From Litorimonas haliclonae (GTDB lineage Bacteria; Pseudomonadota; Alphaproteobacteria; Caulobacterales; Maricaulaceae), in contig NZ_CBCSCO010000001.1 of assembly GCF_965138505.1 (NCBI RefSeq), positions 248,001 to 312,000 on the forward strand: DNA of 64,000 nucleotides. Reading direction: 5' to 3'. Both the position numbers and the translations under genes were made by a program. The notes under the pieces are model-generated. The model saw nothing but the letters and a program-made list of their open reading frames with translations, did no database searches and was not told the DNA's origin. This document shows positions 41,627-50,565 of this stretch, one piece after another (position 1 is the first letter of the stretch; each line of letters begins with the position of its first letter).

Positions 41627-43133
41627 GTCGCCCATAAAGTCCGTTGTTATTGCCGGAGGCGGAACGGCGGGATGGATGGCCGCCGCCGCCCTTTCCCGTA
41701 TGTTGGACAGTTCCGAGGTCGATATTACCTTGGTAGAATCCGAAGCCATCGGCACAGTCGGCGTGGGGGAAGCCACTATCCCCAATATCGCTACATTCAA
41801 CAAAATGCTGGGTATCGAAGAGCGCGATTTTATGGCGAACACCCACGCCACAATTAAATACGGAATTGAATTCGTCGGTTGGACGAAAGACGGTGAAAGT
41901 TATTTCCACCCGTTCGGCACCCATGGACGAGATATGATGGGAATGTCTTTTCACCAGTTTTGGCGAAAGATGCACGCTTTGGGCAAGGCGAGCAGGATTG
42001 AGACCTATTCGGCAACTGCCATGGCGGCAAAGCAAGGCAAAGCCTGTCTGCCCTCCCGGGATCGCAACTCCCTGATGTCGACATTGGCACACGCCTATCA
42101 GTTTGACGCCGGACGCTACGCCGCCTTCCTTCGGAAATATTCTGAAAATAATGGCGTGACGCGAGTGGAAGGAAAAATCACCAATGTTGATGTGAATTCG
42201 GAAAGCGGGTTTATTGAAACACTCTTACTCGACAATGGCAAAACCTTAAGCGGCGAGTTTTTTATTGATTGTACCGGGTTTCGGGCGTTGCTCACCGAAA
42301 AGGTGATGGAAACATCGTTTAGGGATTGGTCCCATTGGCTTCCCTGCAACAGCGCTTTGGCCGTCGGCAGTGAGAAACTGCCTGACTCCCCGCCCTACAC
42401 CAGGGCAACAGCTAGAGAAGCAGGGTGGCAATGGCAAATCCCTCTGCAGCACCGTACGGGCAATGGACATGTGTATTGTTCCGATTTCATGTCGGATCAA
42501 TTGGCCGACGAAATACTCCTTAAAACGCTCGCTTCCGCGCCTTTAGCATCTCCGAAACAGCTACGGTTCACAACGGGGCAGAGAGAGAAAATGTGGACAA
42601 AAAATTGTCTTGCTCTTGGTCTCTCCGGGGGTTTTTTGGAACCGCTGGAGTCTACCTCTATTTATCTGATTCAAGCAGGTATCAGCAGGCTTTTGGCGCT
42701 CTTCCCTGATACGGGGTTCAATGCAACTGAAATCGATGAGTATAACAAGCTCATGGATCTGGAATTTGCGCAGGTTCGAGACTTTTTAATTTTGCATTAT
42801 GTCGCGAATGAGCGTCGAGGCGAGCCCTTCTGGGATTACGTGCGAAACATGTCTATCCCGGACAGTCTAAAACGAAAAATTGACTTATTCAAAGGTCGGG
42901 GTAGGTATTTTCGATACGATGGAGACTTGTTCACGGAAACAAGTTGGATCGCTGTTTTCCTGGGACAAAATATTGTGCCTGAAGGTTACAACCCTCTCGT
43001 AGACAGTCTACCAGAGAAGGAAGTTGAAAACCGCTTAAACGCCATGAGGGCGGAGCTGGCGCAAGCTGTGCCACAAATGCCGGAACATGACGTTTTTCTT
43101 TCGCGCTATTGCCCTGCGCCAAAGTCCGAATAG
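41601..43133 (+). CDS. Flavin-dependent tryptophan-halogenase family protein 2
   Basis: A 510-residue halogenase-like enzyme. GGGTAGWMAAAAL, VGVGEATIP, the lysine in TIKYGIEF, GWQWQIPLQHR and GGFLEPLESTSIYLIQ are all present, so catalysis is plausible. The start at 41601 has TTAGG upstream; a second in-frame ATG at 41616 is possible. It overlaps the degenerate paralogue by 26 bp, which shows tight operon structure. The substrate is unknown. Confidence 0.9.
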   Translation: MKADVMSIKSPIKSVVIAGGGTAGWMAAAALSRMLDSSEVDITLVESEAIGTVGVGEATIPNIATFNKMLGIEERDFMANTHATIKYGIEFVGWTKDGESYFHPFGTHGRDMMGMSFHQFWRKMHALGKASRIETYSATAMAAKQGKACLPSRDRNSLMSTLAHAYQFDAGRYAAFLRKYSENNGVTRVEGKITNVDVNSESGFIETLLLDNGKTLSGEFFIDCTGFRALLTEKVMETSFRDWSHWLPCNSALAVGSEKLPDSPPYTRATAREAGWQWQIPLQHRTGNGHVYCSDFMSDQLADEILLKTLASAPLASPKQLRFTTGQREKMWTKNCLALGLSGGFLEPLESTSIYLIQAGISRLLALFPDTGFNATEIDEYNKLMDLEFAQVRDFLILHYVANERRGEPFWDYVRNMSIPDSLKRKIDLFKGRGRYFRYDGDLFTETSWIAVFLGQNIVPEGYNPLVDSLPEKEVENRLNAMRAELAQAVPQMPEHDVFLSRYCPAPKSE

Positions 43134-43143
43134 GATTCTCTCA

Positions 43144-44682
43144 ATGAGCAACAACCAAATCGAAAATATTGTCATTATTGGCGGCGGCACAGCAGGCTGG
43201 ATGGCGGCGTCCGCCCTCTCCTCCATCATGAAACGTGCCAATGTAAAAGTAACGCTCGTCGAGTCGGAAGCCATTGGCACCGTAGGGGTTGGAGAAGCGA
43301 CCATACCACAAATCGCTCTGTTTAACGAACTTCTTGGCTTGGACGAAAATGACTTTATTAGACGCACACAGGCCACGTTTAAACTCGGCATCGAATTTGT
43401 GGATTGGGGCCAAAAAGGAGAGCGGTATATCCACCCATTTGGAGGCTACGGCATCGACATGGAAGGGGTTCACTTCCACCATTTTTGGCTCAAAGCAAAA
43501 GACATAAACCCAGACCTTCCTGATCTCGCCGACTTCAACTTGCAGGCCCTGGCGGCTAAAAACAACAAATTTACTCGGCCTTTGGATATCGCTCGCTCGC
43601 CCCTTTCCAAAATCCATTACGCCTTTCAATTCGATGCCGGCCTTTACGCTAAATATTTGCGGGAAATTGCTGAGGACGCCGGAACGAAACGAATAGAGGG
43701 CCGGGTCACATCCATTCAGCAGGAATCTGAAAAAGGCCATATCCAGTCTGTGACGCTGGAGAACGGGGAGGTTATTTCCGGAGATTTCTTTATCGATTGC
43801 ACAGGTTTTATTGGGCTTTTAATCGAGAAGACTCTGCAAACCGGTTACGAAGATTGGTCGAAATGGCTCCCCGTCAATCGAGCCGTGGCGTGTGCCTGTG
43901 AGCCAACAGAAGACCCTGTTCCCTATACTCGCGCTACAGCAAAGGAAGCCGGGTGGCAGTGGCGTATCCCGCTACAGCACCGCCTAGGAAATGGATATGT
44001 CTATTGTGATAAATTCCTTTCCGGAGAGGAAGCGGAGGCCGAGCTATTGAACAACTTAGAGGGCAAGCCTCTAGCCGAGCCAAAACATCTGCGGTTTGTG
44101 ACAGGACACCGAAAGAAATTCTGGGAGAAAAATTGCCTTTCACTAGGTCTCTCGGCAGGTTTTATGGAGCCTTTGGAATCGACGTCCATCCACTTGATTC
44201 AATCAGGACTGTCCCGCTTGATGGCGCAATTTCCCGATAAAGACTTCAATCAAAAAGATATAGATTATTATAATCTGCGCACCCGTCAGGAATATGAACG
44301 GGTCCGGGACTTCCTTGTTTTGCATTACAAAGCGACCAAGCGTGACGACACGCCTTTTTGGCAACACATTCAAGCCATGCCTTTCCCTGACAAACTTAAG
44401 GAAAAGATGGAGTTATATGAAGAAAATGGCCGAATTTTCCGGGAAGATCTTGAACTTTTCAATGAAACCAGCTGGCTCGCCGTGATGCACGGTCAGGGCT
44501 TAAAGCCAAAAAGCTATCACCCTGTAGTCAACGTACTGTCCGCCGAAGAAATAGAGATGCGGCTTAAAGATATTTATAATTCGGTGGTAAACTCAGCGGA
44601 TTACATGCCGACCCACATGGAATTTATTCGTGAAAACTGCATAGCGGACAAGGAAAATTACCCTGAAAAGCTCTCCAGGTAA
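43144..44682 (+). CDS. Flavin-dependent tryptophan-halogenase family protein 3
   Basis: A 512-residue halogenase-like enzyme with intact GGGTAGWMAASAL, VGVGEATIPQ, ATFKLGIEF (lysine), WQWRIP and EPLESTSIH. The start MSNNQIENIV is chosen because AGGA lies 8 bases upstream; a longer frame through the end of the previous gene has no support. It follows the third gene by 10 bp. The three intact copies share the same motif set but differ in loops, e.g. around HPFGGYG and HPFGTHG, which suggests different substrates or positions of halogenation. Confidence 0.9.
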   Translation: MSNNQIENIVIIGGGTAGWMAASALSSIMKRANVKVTLVESEAIGTVGVGEATIPQIALFNELLGLDENDFIRRTQATFKLGIEFVDWGQKGERYIHPFGGYGIDMEGVHFHHFWLKAKDINPDLPDLADFNLQALAAKNNKFTRPLDIARSPLSKIHYAFQFDAGLYAKYLREIAEDAGTKRIEGRVTSIQQESEKGHIQSVTLENGEVISGDFFIDCTGFIGLLIEKTLQTGYEDWSKWLPVNRAVACACEPTEDPVPYTRATAKEAGWQWRIPLQHRLGNGYVYCDKFLSGEEAEAELLNNLEGKPLAEPKHLRFVTGHRKKFWEKNCLSLGLSAGFMEPLESTSIHLIQSGLSRLMAQFPDKDFNQKDIDYYNLRTRQEYERVRDFLVLHYKATKRDDTPFWQHIQAMPFPDKLKEKMELYEENGRIFREDLELFNETSWLAVMHGQGLKPKSYHPVVNVLSAEEIEMRLKDIYNSVVNSADYMPTHMEFIRENCIADKENYPEKLSR

Positions 44683-44714
44683 TACAAAACGAAAACGCGT
44701 CGCGTCAGTCTTAA

Positions 44715-44786
44715 TTAAAGGCCAAGAAGAATAGCCATTAGGGCAACAACAATGGCAAGTAGAATGTTTTTTAGTACTTCAATCAT
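44715..44786 (-). CDS. 23-residue hydrophobic microprotein
   Basis: MIEVLKNILLAIVVALMAIL followed by LGL and a TAA stop: a single membrane helix with two charged residues at the start. GAAAGGGGTGGG lies directly before the ATG, an unusually strong ribosome-binding site for such a short frame. It lies just after the SGNH/CE2 gene on the same strand (49 bp). Such peptides are missed by most gene finders. Expression is inferred only from the site and the amphipathic-start, all-helix composition. Confidence 0.45.
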   Translation of the reverse strand: MIEVLKNILLAIVVALMAILLGL

Positions 44787-44835
44787 AAACCCACCCCTTT
44801 CAGAACCTCTTATAAACAGCTTAATCTTGGAATTG

Positions 44836-46557
44836 TCAATCTGGCTTGTGTGAAGAATTGATGATTGGGTTAAGAATATCTGCCCAGACTTTATACCCAT
44901 CCTCATTTAAATGAAGGCCGTCCGTGCTGAGATCTTTCCGTAAAGTCCCATCTTGTGCCGCAAAATTCGCCGTCAGGTCCAGATACTCCACCCCCGTCTC
45001 CGCAGCTACACTTTTTAAGGCATCATTATATGTCTGCACCAAAGGTAGAGACCCGCTCTCCCTCGGGAGGATCGACTGGAGGTAAATTTTAGTTTCGGGG
45101 GTAACTTCCGAAGCCCTTTCAATAAAGGATTTCACAGGACCAGCCACCTGCTGCGCCGTATGTCCGTAACCGATGTCATTCGTGCCAATCAGGATAAACA
45201 TTTGATCAGGCCTGTGGCGCAAAACCTCCGGGAGGCGGGCATGCAATCCAACGGCTGTGTCCCACCCTATGCCGTGATTAGAAATCTCGCCGTCCAAGAG
45301 GTTTTTCTGCCAGCGCCATCCTTGGGTGATGCTGTCCCCTGCCAGAAGTGTCCCTCCCCTCAATTCTGGAAGCTCTCTTATTTCCGAGAGCCTTTCGGTA
45401 AATACTTTTTTGCCATCATCAGCCAAGTCATGTTGAGGTTTGATGGGCATCTGAATGGCCGGGTAAGTCCAATCCATCTGGTCCGCTATGTGCGCGCCGA
45501 GCTGATTGGCCATGTTTTTCATACTGTCGCGACCGGGGTGATACTGGCATGCCCACTTTAAGCCCGTTTCTGATAGGGTTAGATCTACTGTCGATATTTC
45601 AGGATCACGAAGCTCGTTCATCGCCCAATTTATCCCATCTTTGGCGGCCTCTCGTTTCCCCCCTTCCAAGAGCGGTCCGCTCACCGTCACGATGTGGGCT
45701 CTTGGAAATTGCGCCCGTAAGTCTCTGAGCATATTTTTATATCCCAGACGGAACTTTTCCATTCCGGGATTTTGAACTGACCAGTCATTCGTCCCCAACG
45801 CCGCCACAATTACGTCCGGTCTGAACAGATTATCGTCCCACTGTTCTCCATTATCCGGCAATGCTGAATCGATTTGCAGCGGCATAACGGGGGCTGGATT
45901 GTCATCCCAATTATGGACCACGCCTCGGCCTGAAATAGCAATCAGTTGGACTTCTGCGCCGAACTGACCTGCTGCCAATTTAGCGTAACTTTGCAATGGA
46001 GCGTTTGTCTTTGGCGCGTACGCGCAATCTTTCGTATCGCCGTGCAGGCCAAAACCCGCCGTAATGGAGTCTCCTAAGAAAAGTATTTTCTTTTTTGGCG
46101 CGGGCGTGGGTAGGACCTCACCGTCCGATTGAACGGATTCAATTGTAAATAATCCGGTATCGTAAGATTCCGTCCGGCGGGTCAGCTTTACATCAAACGT
46201 CTGCTTTGTCGGACTCTCAATAAGAGTGTATCTATTGGTTCCGGCCCCTAATTCCAGTGTGGACATTTGTCCATTCACGGACAGGTCCATTATCCCCTCT
46301 CCGCTGTCTGTTATCGTCGACGTCAGGGTCTTTCCATGGAAGGTCAGAGCGAGGCCACTCGCCGGCCACCCCATTTGATACCCGCCGCTCTCAGTCAGAA
46401 CATAGCGGCCAAGGGGACGAAAACTCCCGACAGCAGTCCTCTCGCTGCTATCGATTTCAGAAGGCTCTGCAGTAAGTGTTTGCGGTTGGCACGCCCATAA
46501 GAAAAGCCCTGCAAATGCTAAGAATGCAGCGGAGCTACTTTTCGAAACCACCGTCAT
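44836..46557 (-). CDS. Tandem SGNH/GDSL esterase lipoprotein with CE2-like first half
   Basis: A 573-residue lipoprotein (LFLWAC lipobox). Residues about 40-150 form a jelly-roll like the N-terminal domain of carbohydrate esterase family 2. The first SGNH domain (about 155-365) has FLGDSITAGFG, ISGRGVVHNWD, LGTNDW and YHPGRDSM. A second, separate SGNH domain (about 395-570) has LAGDSITQGW, LIGTNDIGYG and DGLHLNEDGY. CE2 enzymes remove acetyl groups from polysaccharides; the second domain resembles platelet-activating-factor-acetylhydrolase-like GDSL esterases. Two complete active sites in one chain are unusual. GGGAG precedes the ATG. Confidence 0.88.
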   Translation of the reverse strand: MTVVSKSSSAAFLAFAGLFLWACQPQTLTAEPSEIDSSERTAVGSFRPLGRYVLTESGGYQMGWPASGLALTFHGKTLTSTITDSGEGIMDLSVNGQMSTLELGAGTNRYTLIESPTKQTFDVKLTRRTESYDTGLFTIESVQSDGEVLPTPAPKKKILFLGDSITAGFGLHGDTKDCAYAPKTNAPLQSYAKLAAGQFGAEVQLIAISGRGVVHNWDDNPAPVMPLQIDSALPDNGEQWDDNLFRPDVIVAALGTNDWSVQNPGMEKFRLGYKNMLRDLRAQFPRAHIVTVSGPLLEGGKREAAKDGINWAMNELRDPEISTVDLTLSETGLKWACQYHPGRDSMKNMANQLGAHIADQMDWTYPAIQMPIKPQHDLADDGKKVFTERLSEIRELPELRGGTLLAGDSITQGWRWQKNLLDGEISNHGIGWDTAVGLHARLPEVLRHRPDQMFILIGTNDIGYGHTAQQVAGPVKSFIERASEVTPETKIYLQSILPRESGSLPLVQTYNDALKSVAAETGVEYLDLTANFAAQDGTLRKDLSTDGLHLNEDGYKVWADILNPIINSSHKPD

Positions 46558-46595
46558 ATTATCTCCCTTTTTCGTATTAAGGGAAGGAATATGCC

Positions 46596-47687
46596 TTAGG
46601 TCAAGACCTTCAATGACTCCGCATTATACGCTTGCAAATCTTCCAAGCGACCCTCTTTGACTTTCGTCGCCCAATGCGGGTCTTGGATGAGAGCACGCCC
46701 GACAGCAATCAGGTCGAACTCATCGCGCTCCATACGCTCCAAGAGATTATCCAGACTCGCGACTTCCGAGCCCTCCCCTTGAAAGGCGCCAAAGAAATCG
46801 CCCTTCAAACCTACGGACCCGACAGAAATTGTAGGAACACCTGTCAGTTTCTTGGCCCATCCGGCAAAATTAAGATCAGATCCGTCAAACTCTGGCTCCC
46901 AGAAACGGCGCTGCGAGCAATGGAGCATATCGACCCCCGCGTCGGTCAGACTTGTCAGAAACGCTTCCAGCTCTTCAGGAGTATGAGCAAGCTTAGCCGT
47001 ATATTCCTGTTGCTTCCACTGCGAGATACGAATGCAAAGCGGCATGTCCTCGCCAACTTCCGCGCGGCATTTTCGTATGACTTCGCGCGCAAATTCCGCC
47101 CGATCAATTAAAGTGCCGGAATATTTATCCTCGCGGCGGTTCATTACGTCCCAGAAAAACTGATCCACCAGATAACCATGCGCGCCGTGAATCTCGACCA
47201 TATCGAAACCAAGCTTCTTGGCATTGCCCGCCGCAGAGGCGTATGCGTCTGTGATGTCAGTAATTTCCTCTTGCGTCGGAACGGGCTGAACAAGCTTCCC
47301 TGTATGGGTTATACCGGAAGGACTGTCGGAATAAGCCTCTGGGTAAGGCCCGGTTCCTGGCTTTCTCGCCATCCCCACATGCCAGATTTGCGGCCCCATT
47401 TTCCCGCCTGCCGAATGCACGGCGTCAATCACATTCTTCCACCCTGCCAAAGCTTCTTCCTGATGAAAGTTGGGGATTTTGGGATCAAATGATGCACCGG
47501 GCCGGTCAATCGTTGTGCCTTCGGACAGGATTAAACCGACATCCGCGGCCGCGCGTTTTTTGTAATACTCAACCACGCCTTCCGTTGGAATGCCGTCCGG
47601 CGACATGGAGCGGGTCATAGGCGCCATAACAATACGGTTTGGCAGGTCGAGAGACTTCAACGAAAAGGGTTTAAAAAGCGGGGACAT
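46596..47687 (-). CDS. Old Yellow Enzyme family NADH:flavin oxidoreductase
   Basis: A 363-residue FMN-dependent ene-reductase. It begins LFKPFSLKSLDLPNRIVMAP, holds the substrate-binding region MVEIHGAHGYLVDQFF, and ends with the FMN-binding VGRALIQDPHWATKVKEG. The start MSPLFKP is chosen because AAGGAA precedes it. The family reduces activated double bonds (enones, nitroesters). It lies 38 bp downstream from nothing on its strand and is divergent from the FAD monooxygenase gene, so a shared control region of about 130 bp (47688-47816) is possible. Confidence 0.93.
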   Translation of the reverse strand: MSPLFKPFSLKSLDLPNRIVMAPMTRSMSPDGIPTEGVVEYYKKRAAADVGLILSEGTTIDRPGASFDPKIPNFHQEEALAGWKNVIDAVHSAGGKMGPQIWHVGMARKPGTGPYPEAYSDSPSGITHTGKLVQPVPTQEEITDITDAYASAAGNAKKLGFDMVEIHGAHGYLVDQFFWDVMNRREDKYSGTLIDRAEFAREVIRKCRAEVGEDMPLCIRISQWKQQEYTAKLAHTPEELEAFLTSLTDAGVDMLHCSQRRFWEPEFDGSDLNFAGWAKKLTGVPTISVGSVGLKGDFFGAFQGEGSEVASLDNLLERMERDEFDLIAVGRALIQDPHWATKVKEGRLEDLQAYNAESLKVLT

Positions 47688-47816
47688 AGTATTCCTTGTA
47701 TTAATAGGCCTCAAAGTCTGGGCTCGACGCTGTTTGAGAACCTATCTATACCCGCTATACGTCATATCAAACCCGCATTCAGACATTGCGGTCATGCAAA
47801 TTGAAAGTGGGCCAAG

Positions 47817-49019
47817 TTGAAAACGGGTGATTTCAAAGTTCTTATCATCGGCGCAGGAATTGGCGGTCTGACGACGGCTCTCGCGCTTGCCCAAAATGGC
47901 GTACACGTCGAAATATTTGAAAAAGCGGCAAAATTTAGTGATGTCGGGGCAGGTCTGCAACTCAGTCCAAACGCCAATGCGGTTCTTTCCTCTTTGGGTT
48001 TAAGTAAAGAGATTGAAGCCATTTGCTGTGAACCCAGAGCCGGAATTTTACGAGATTACAAATCCGGCAAGGCCTTACTCACGACGAAAATGAAGGACGT
48101 TTATGAACAGAGATACGGTCACAAATACCTCCATATACATCGCGCCGACCTGATAGATTGCCTGGCGAAGGCAGCGCAGGAGGCCGGCGTGAAAACCCAT
48201 CTCGGCTCCGAAATTTCTTCCGTCAAAGAAATGGAAACGGGCGTGCAGATTGAGAACAACGGAAAAGTTTATGATGGGGGTGTACTGATCGCCGCTGACG
48301 GCGTGCGGTCTTCCTTACGTGAGAAAATCGCCGGAAAGAGCAGCCCTGTTTTTACCGGACAAGTCGCGTGGCGAGGACTGGTTCCGACCTCAGACCTTTC
48401 GCCGGACAAAATCCCCTTTGCGGCAAATAATTGGCTCGGCCCCGGACAGCATTTTGTCAGCTATTATGTCTGCGGTGGAGAGATGATTAATTTCGTTGCT
48501 GTCCAGGAACGAGCAGACTGGGTCGAAGAAAGCTGGGACATCCCAGCGGATATGGGCGAGTTGCAAAATGCGTTTACGGGCTGGGACCCGCGCGTTACCT
48601 CTTTGATCGAGGCGTGTGGAAGCGCTTATCTCTGGGGACTATTTGATCACCCACCTCTGGAGACATGGACAACGGAACGGATGGCACTTCTGGGCGATGC
48701 TGCCCACCCCATGCTCCCTTTTATGGCTCAGGGCGCCGCTATGGCGATAGAAGACGCTTGGGTTCTGACCCGTTGTTTGACCCAAAACACATCTAGTATC
48801 TCGCAAGCTCTCCAAGGTTATGAAGCCGTTAGGAAACCTCGCACCACTGAGCTACAAATGATTTCCAGAAACAATGCGGCTTTGTATCACCAAAGCAGCA
48901 CAATAGGTCGCGCCCTACGCAAGGCTAAATTTAAAATTGCGACGAAAATCCCGGCGATCGCATTTTCCAGATTGGACAAAATCTACGGCGTGGACGTCAC
49001 CAAAAACTTCCCGATATAG
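47817..49019 (+). CDS. FAD-dependent monooxygenase, salicylate-hydroxylase type
   Basis: A 400-residue class A flavoprotein monooxygenase. VLIIGAGIGGLTTALALA binds the FAD ADP part and ERMALLGDAAHPMLPFMAQG is the GD motif with the proline-rich end. Such enzymes hydroxylate aromatic or isoprenoid substrates with NAD(P)H. The start is a TTG with GAAAGTGGG upstream; no ATG in frame is nearby. It ends shortly before tRNA-Ser. Confidence 0.88.
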   Translation: MKTGDFKVLIIGAGIGGLTTALALAQNGVHVEIFEKAAKFSDVGAGLQLSPNANAVLSSLGLSKEIEAICCEPRAGILRDYKSGKALLTTKMKDVYEQRYGHKYLHIHRADLIDCLAKAAQEAGVKTHLGSEISSVKEMETGVQIENNGKVYDGGVLIAADGVRSSLREKIAGKSSPVFTGQVAWRGLVPTSDLSPDKIPFAANNWLGPGQHFVSYYVCGGEMINFVAVQERADWVEESWDIPADMGELQNAFTGWDPRVTSLIEACGSAYLWGLFDHPPLETWTTERMALLGDAAHPMLPFMAQGAAMAIEDAWVLTRCLTQNTSSISQALQGYEAVRKPRTTELQMISRNNAALYHQSSTIGRALRKAKFKIATKIPAIAFSRLDKIYGVDVTKNFPI

Positions 49020-49093
49020 CTGCTTCAATATTCTCGCAGTTCCAGAGCAGTTATAGCTTGCCCCTGCCCCCGCAATTCGCTAGTCCCGCCGAC

Positions 49094-49184
49094 GGAGACG
49101 TGGCCGAGTGGTCGAAGGCGCTCCCCTGCTAAGGGAGTATGGGCCAAAAGCCCATCGAGGGTTCGAATCCCTTCGTCTCCGCCA
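49094..49184 (+). tRNA. tRNA-Ser (anticodon GCU)
   Basis: A 91-base class II tRNA with encoded CCA. The acceptor arms are GGAGACG and CGTCTCC, the anticodon stem-loop is CTCCC-CTGCTAA-GGGAG with anticodon GCT (reads AGC/AGU), a long variable arm follows (TGGGCCAAAAGCCCA) and the T arm contains GGTTCGAATCC. The class II variable arm and anticodon agree on serine. Confidence 0.97.
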
Positions 49185-49630
49185 GTCCCCTCTGGCCCAA
49201 ACCGACCAACCTCAACACTTGTAAGTTACGCCCTACTAATAACTGGTTAGCGACATTATGCGCCTTAAACGCGTTCCTGTTTCCTTTCTGTGGGAGGCTT
49301 TTAGGCCATTTTCGTGAAGTGTCTCAGACGTTGATTTTGGAGCGACGCGTTTGGTCACGAGATTGGAATGGCCTGATAAATTAGACCCCAAAAAAAGCAT
49401 TATTGGGGATGGTACGAACACGAGAGAAATACCCTGCCTCGAAGAAGCGAGAGCTTCATTAGCCGCCCCTAATCACAAGCAGCCGGCGAAACCATTGGCG
49501 CGAAAAGCAGAATTGATATTTGAAAGCACGGAAAGGTTAGACGAGAGAATCTAACCGTCAGTTGCTATGCCCCTTCCGACCTCGTCATACCGGCGATAGT
49601 CTAGGGCCGCATGCTTAAGAGACTAACGCC
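49185..49630. other. Intergenic region after tRNA-Ser with a broken short reading frame
   Basis: The 446 bp have no recognised gene. A plus-strand frame runs 49258-49317 (MRLKRVPVSFLWEAFRPFS, then stop) and continues in the same frame from 49318 to the TAA near 49554 (e.g. RLEWPDKLDPKKSIIGDGTN). It could be a pseudogene with one nonsense codon or chance. No integrase and no copy of the tRNA 3' end is seen, so there is no sign of a mobile element at this tRNA. Confidence 0.4.
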
Positions 49631-50563
49631 CTATAAAGCCGTCGAAATATCTGGCATTTGAGAGATCGGCATAATCGCGCCCGGGTGGCGAATGACATGA
49701 CTGGCAAGAAGATTGCCAGCTTGGGCGGCTTTTACATTGTCATAGCCGCAGCATTTTCCGAAAATAAATCCTGCGTTAAAACTGTCTCCGGCGCCCGTTG
49801 TATCAACAGGTTGTTCGCACACAGCGACAGGAACTTTTTGCGCCCCCAGTCCTTTTTCATAAATGATTGCGCCCCGCGGCCCACATTTCAAGACCACGGT
49901 ATTGACGCCGAGCTCATGCCAGCGCGCAACATGTGCTTCGCCCGGCATTTGGCCGTAAAGAAGATTTTCATCGTCGATGGTTGCCAGCATCAAGGTTGCA
50001 TGGGTCGCAAAATTTTCAATGGCTTTACGGGCCGTTTCATGGTCCGGCCATCCATTGGGGCGGTAATTCGGATCAAACGCAACCTGACCGCCTCTCGCTT
50101 TAACGTTTCTAGCAATCTCAGCCAGTTGCGCCCGCTCAGATTCATTGAAAATCGACAGGGTAATTCCAGAAATATAGAACCAGTCAACTTGCTTCATATA
50201 CTCAACCGAAGAGTCGGAACCATCCAAGTTGAAAAAGTTTCGGGCAGCGCTATTCTGCCGCCAATAATAAAATGACCGCTCGCCCTGATGGTCCGTTTGC
50301 ACGGCGTAAATTCCCGGCATGCGCTCCGGGTCCCTCAACACATGCGAAACCTGGACACATTCACGCTGCCAATCTTTTACCAAGCCATCTGAATATGGGT
50401 CACGCCCCAAGGCGGTTACCAATTGGGGGAGCACGCCCAGACGCGCCAGATAAATTGAGGTGTTTAAAACATCTCCGCCATAGGACAGTTTAGCGCCCTG
50501 CCCTGTCGGGTGCGTTAGTTCCAGCATCGCTTCGCCCATAAGAGCAATCTTTACGCCCGGCAT
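49631..50563 (-). CDS. kdgK: 2-Keto-3-deoxygluconate kinase
   Basis: A 310-residue PfkB-family sugar kinase. It has YGGDVLNTSIYLARLG near the start, QVAFDPNYRPNGW in the middle and the anion-hole/base motif DTTGAGDSFNAGF near the end. It would phosphorylate KDG to KDPG. Placement beside eda, the DEH reductase and the alginate lyases supports KDG over other sugars. It is the last gene of the downstream half of the alginate locus, 2 bp after the eda stop. Confidence 0.93.
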   Translation of the reverse strand: MPGVKIALMGEAMLELTHPTGQGAKLSYGGDVLNTSIYLARLGVLPQLVTALGRDPYSDGLVKDWQRECVQVSHVLRDPERMPGIYAVQTDHQGERSFYYWRQNSAARNFFNLDGSDSSVEYMKQVDWFYISGITLSIFNESERAQLAEIARNVKARGGQVAFDPNYRPNGWPDHETARKAIENFATHATLMLATIDDENLLYGQMPGEAHVARWHELGVNTVVLKCGPRGAIIYEKGLGAQKVPVAVCEQPVDTTGAGDSFNAGFIFGKCCGYDNVKAAQAGNLLASHVIRHPGAIMPISQMPDISTAL

Positions 50564-50565
50564 AA

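Noticed and set aside
49094..49630. Possible genomic island at tRNA-Ser
   Set aside because: No integrase, no repeat of the tRNA 3' end and no base-composition break are visible; the genes beyond are an orderly alginate operon.
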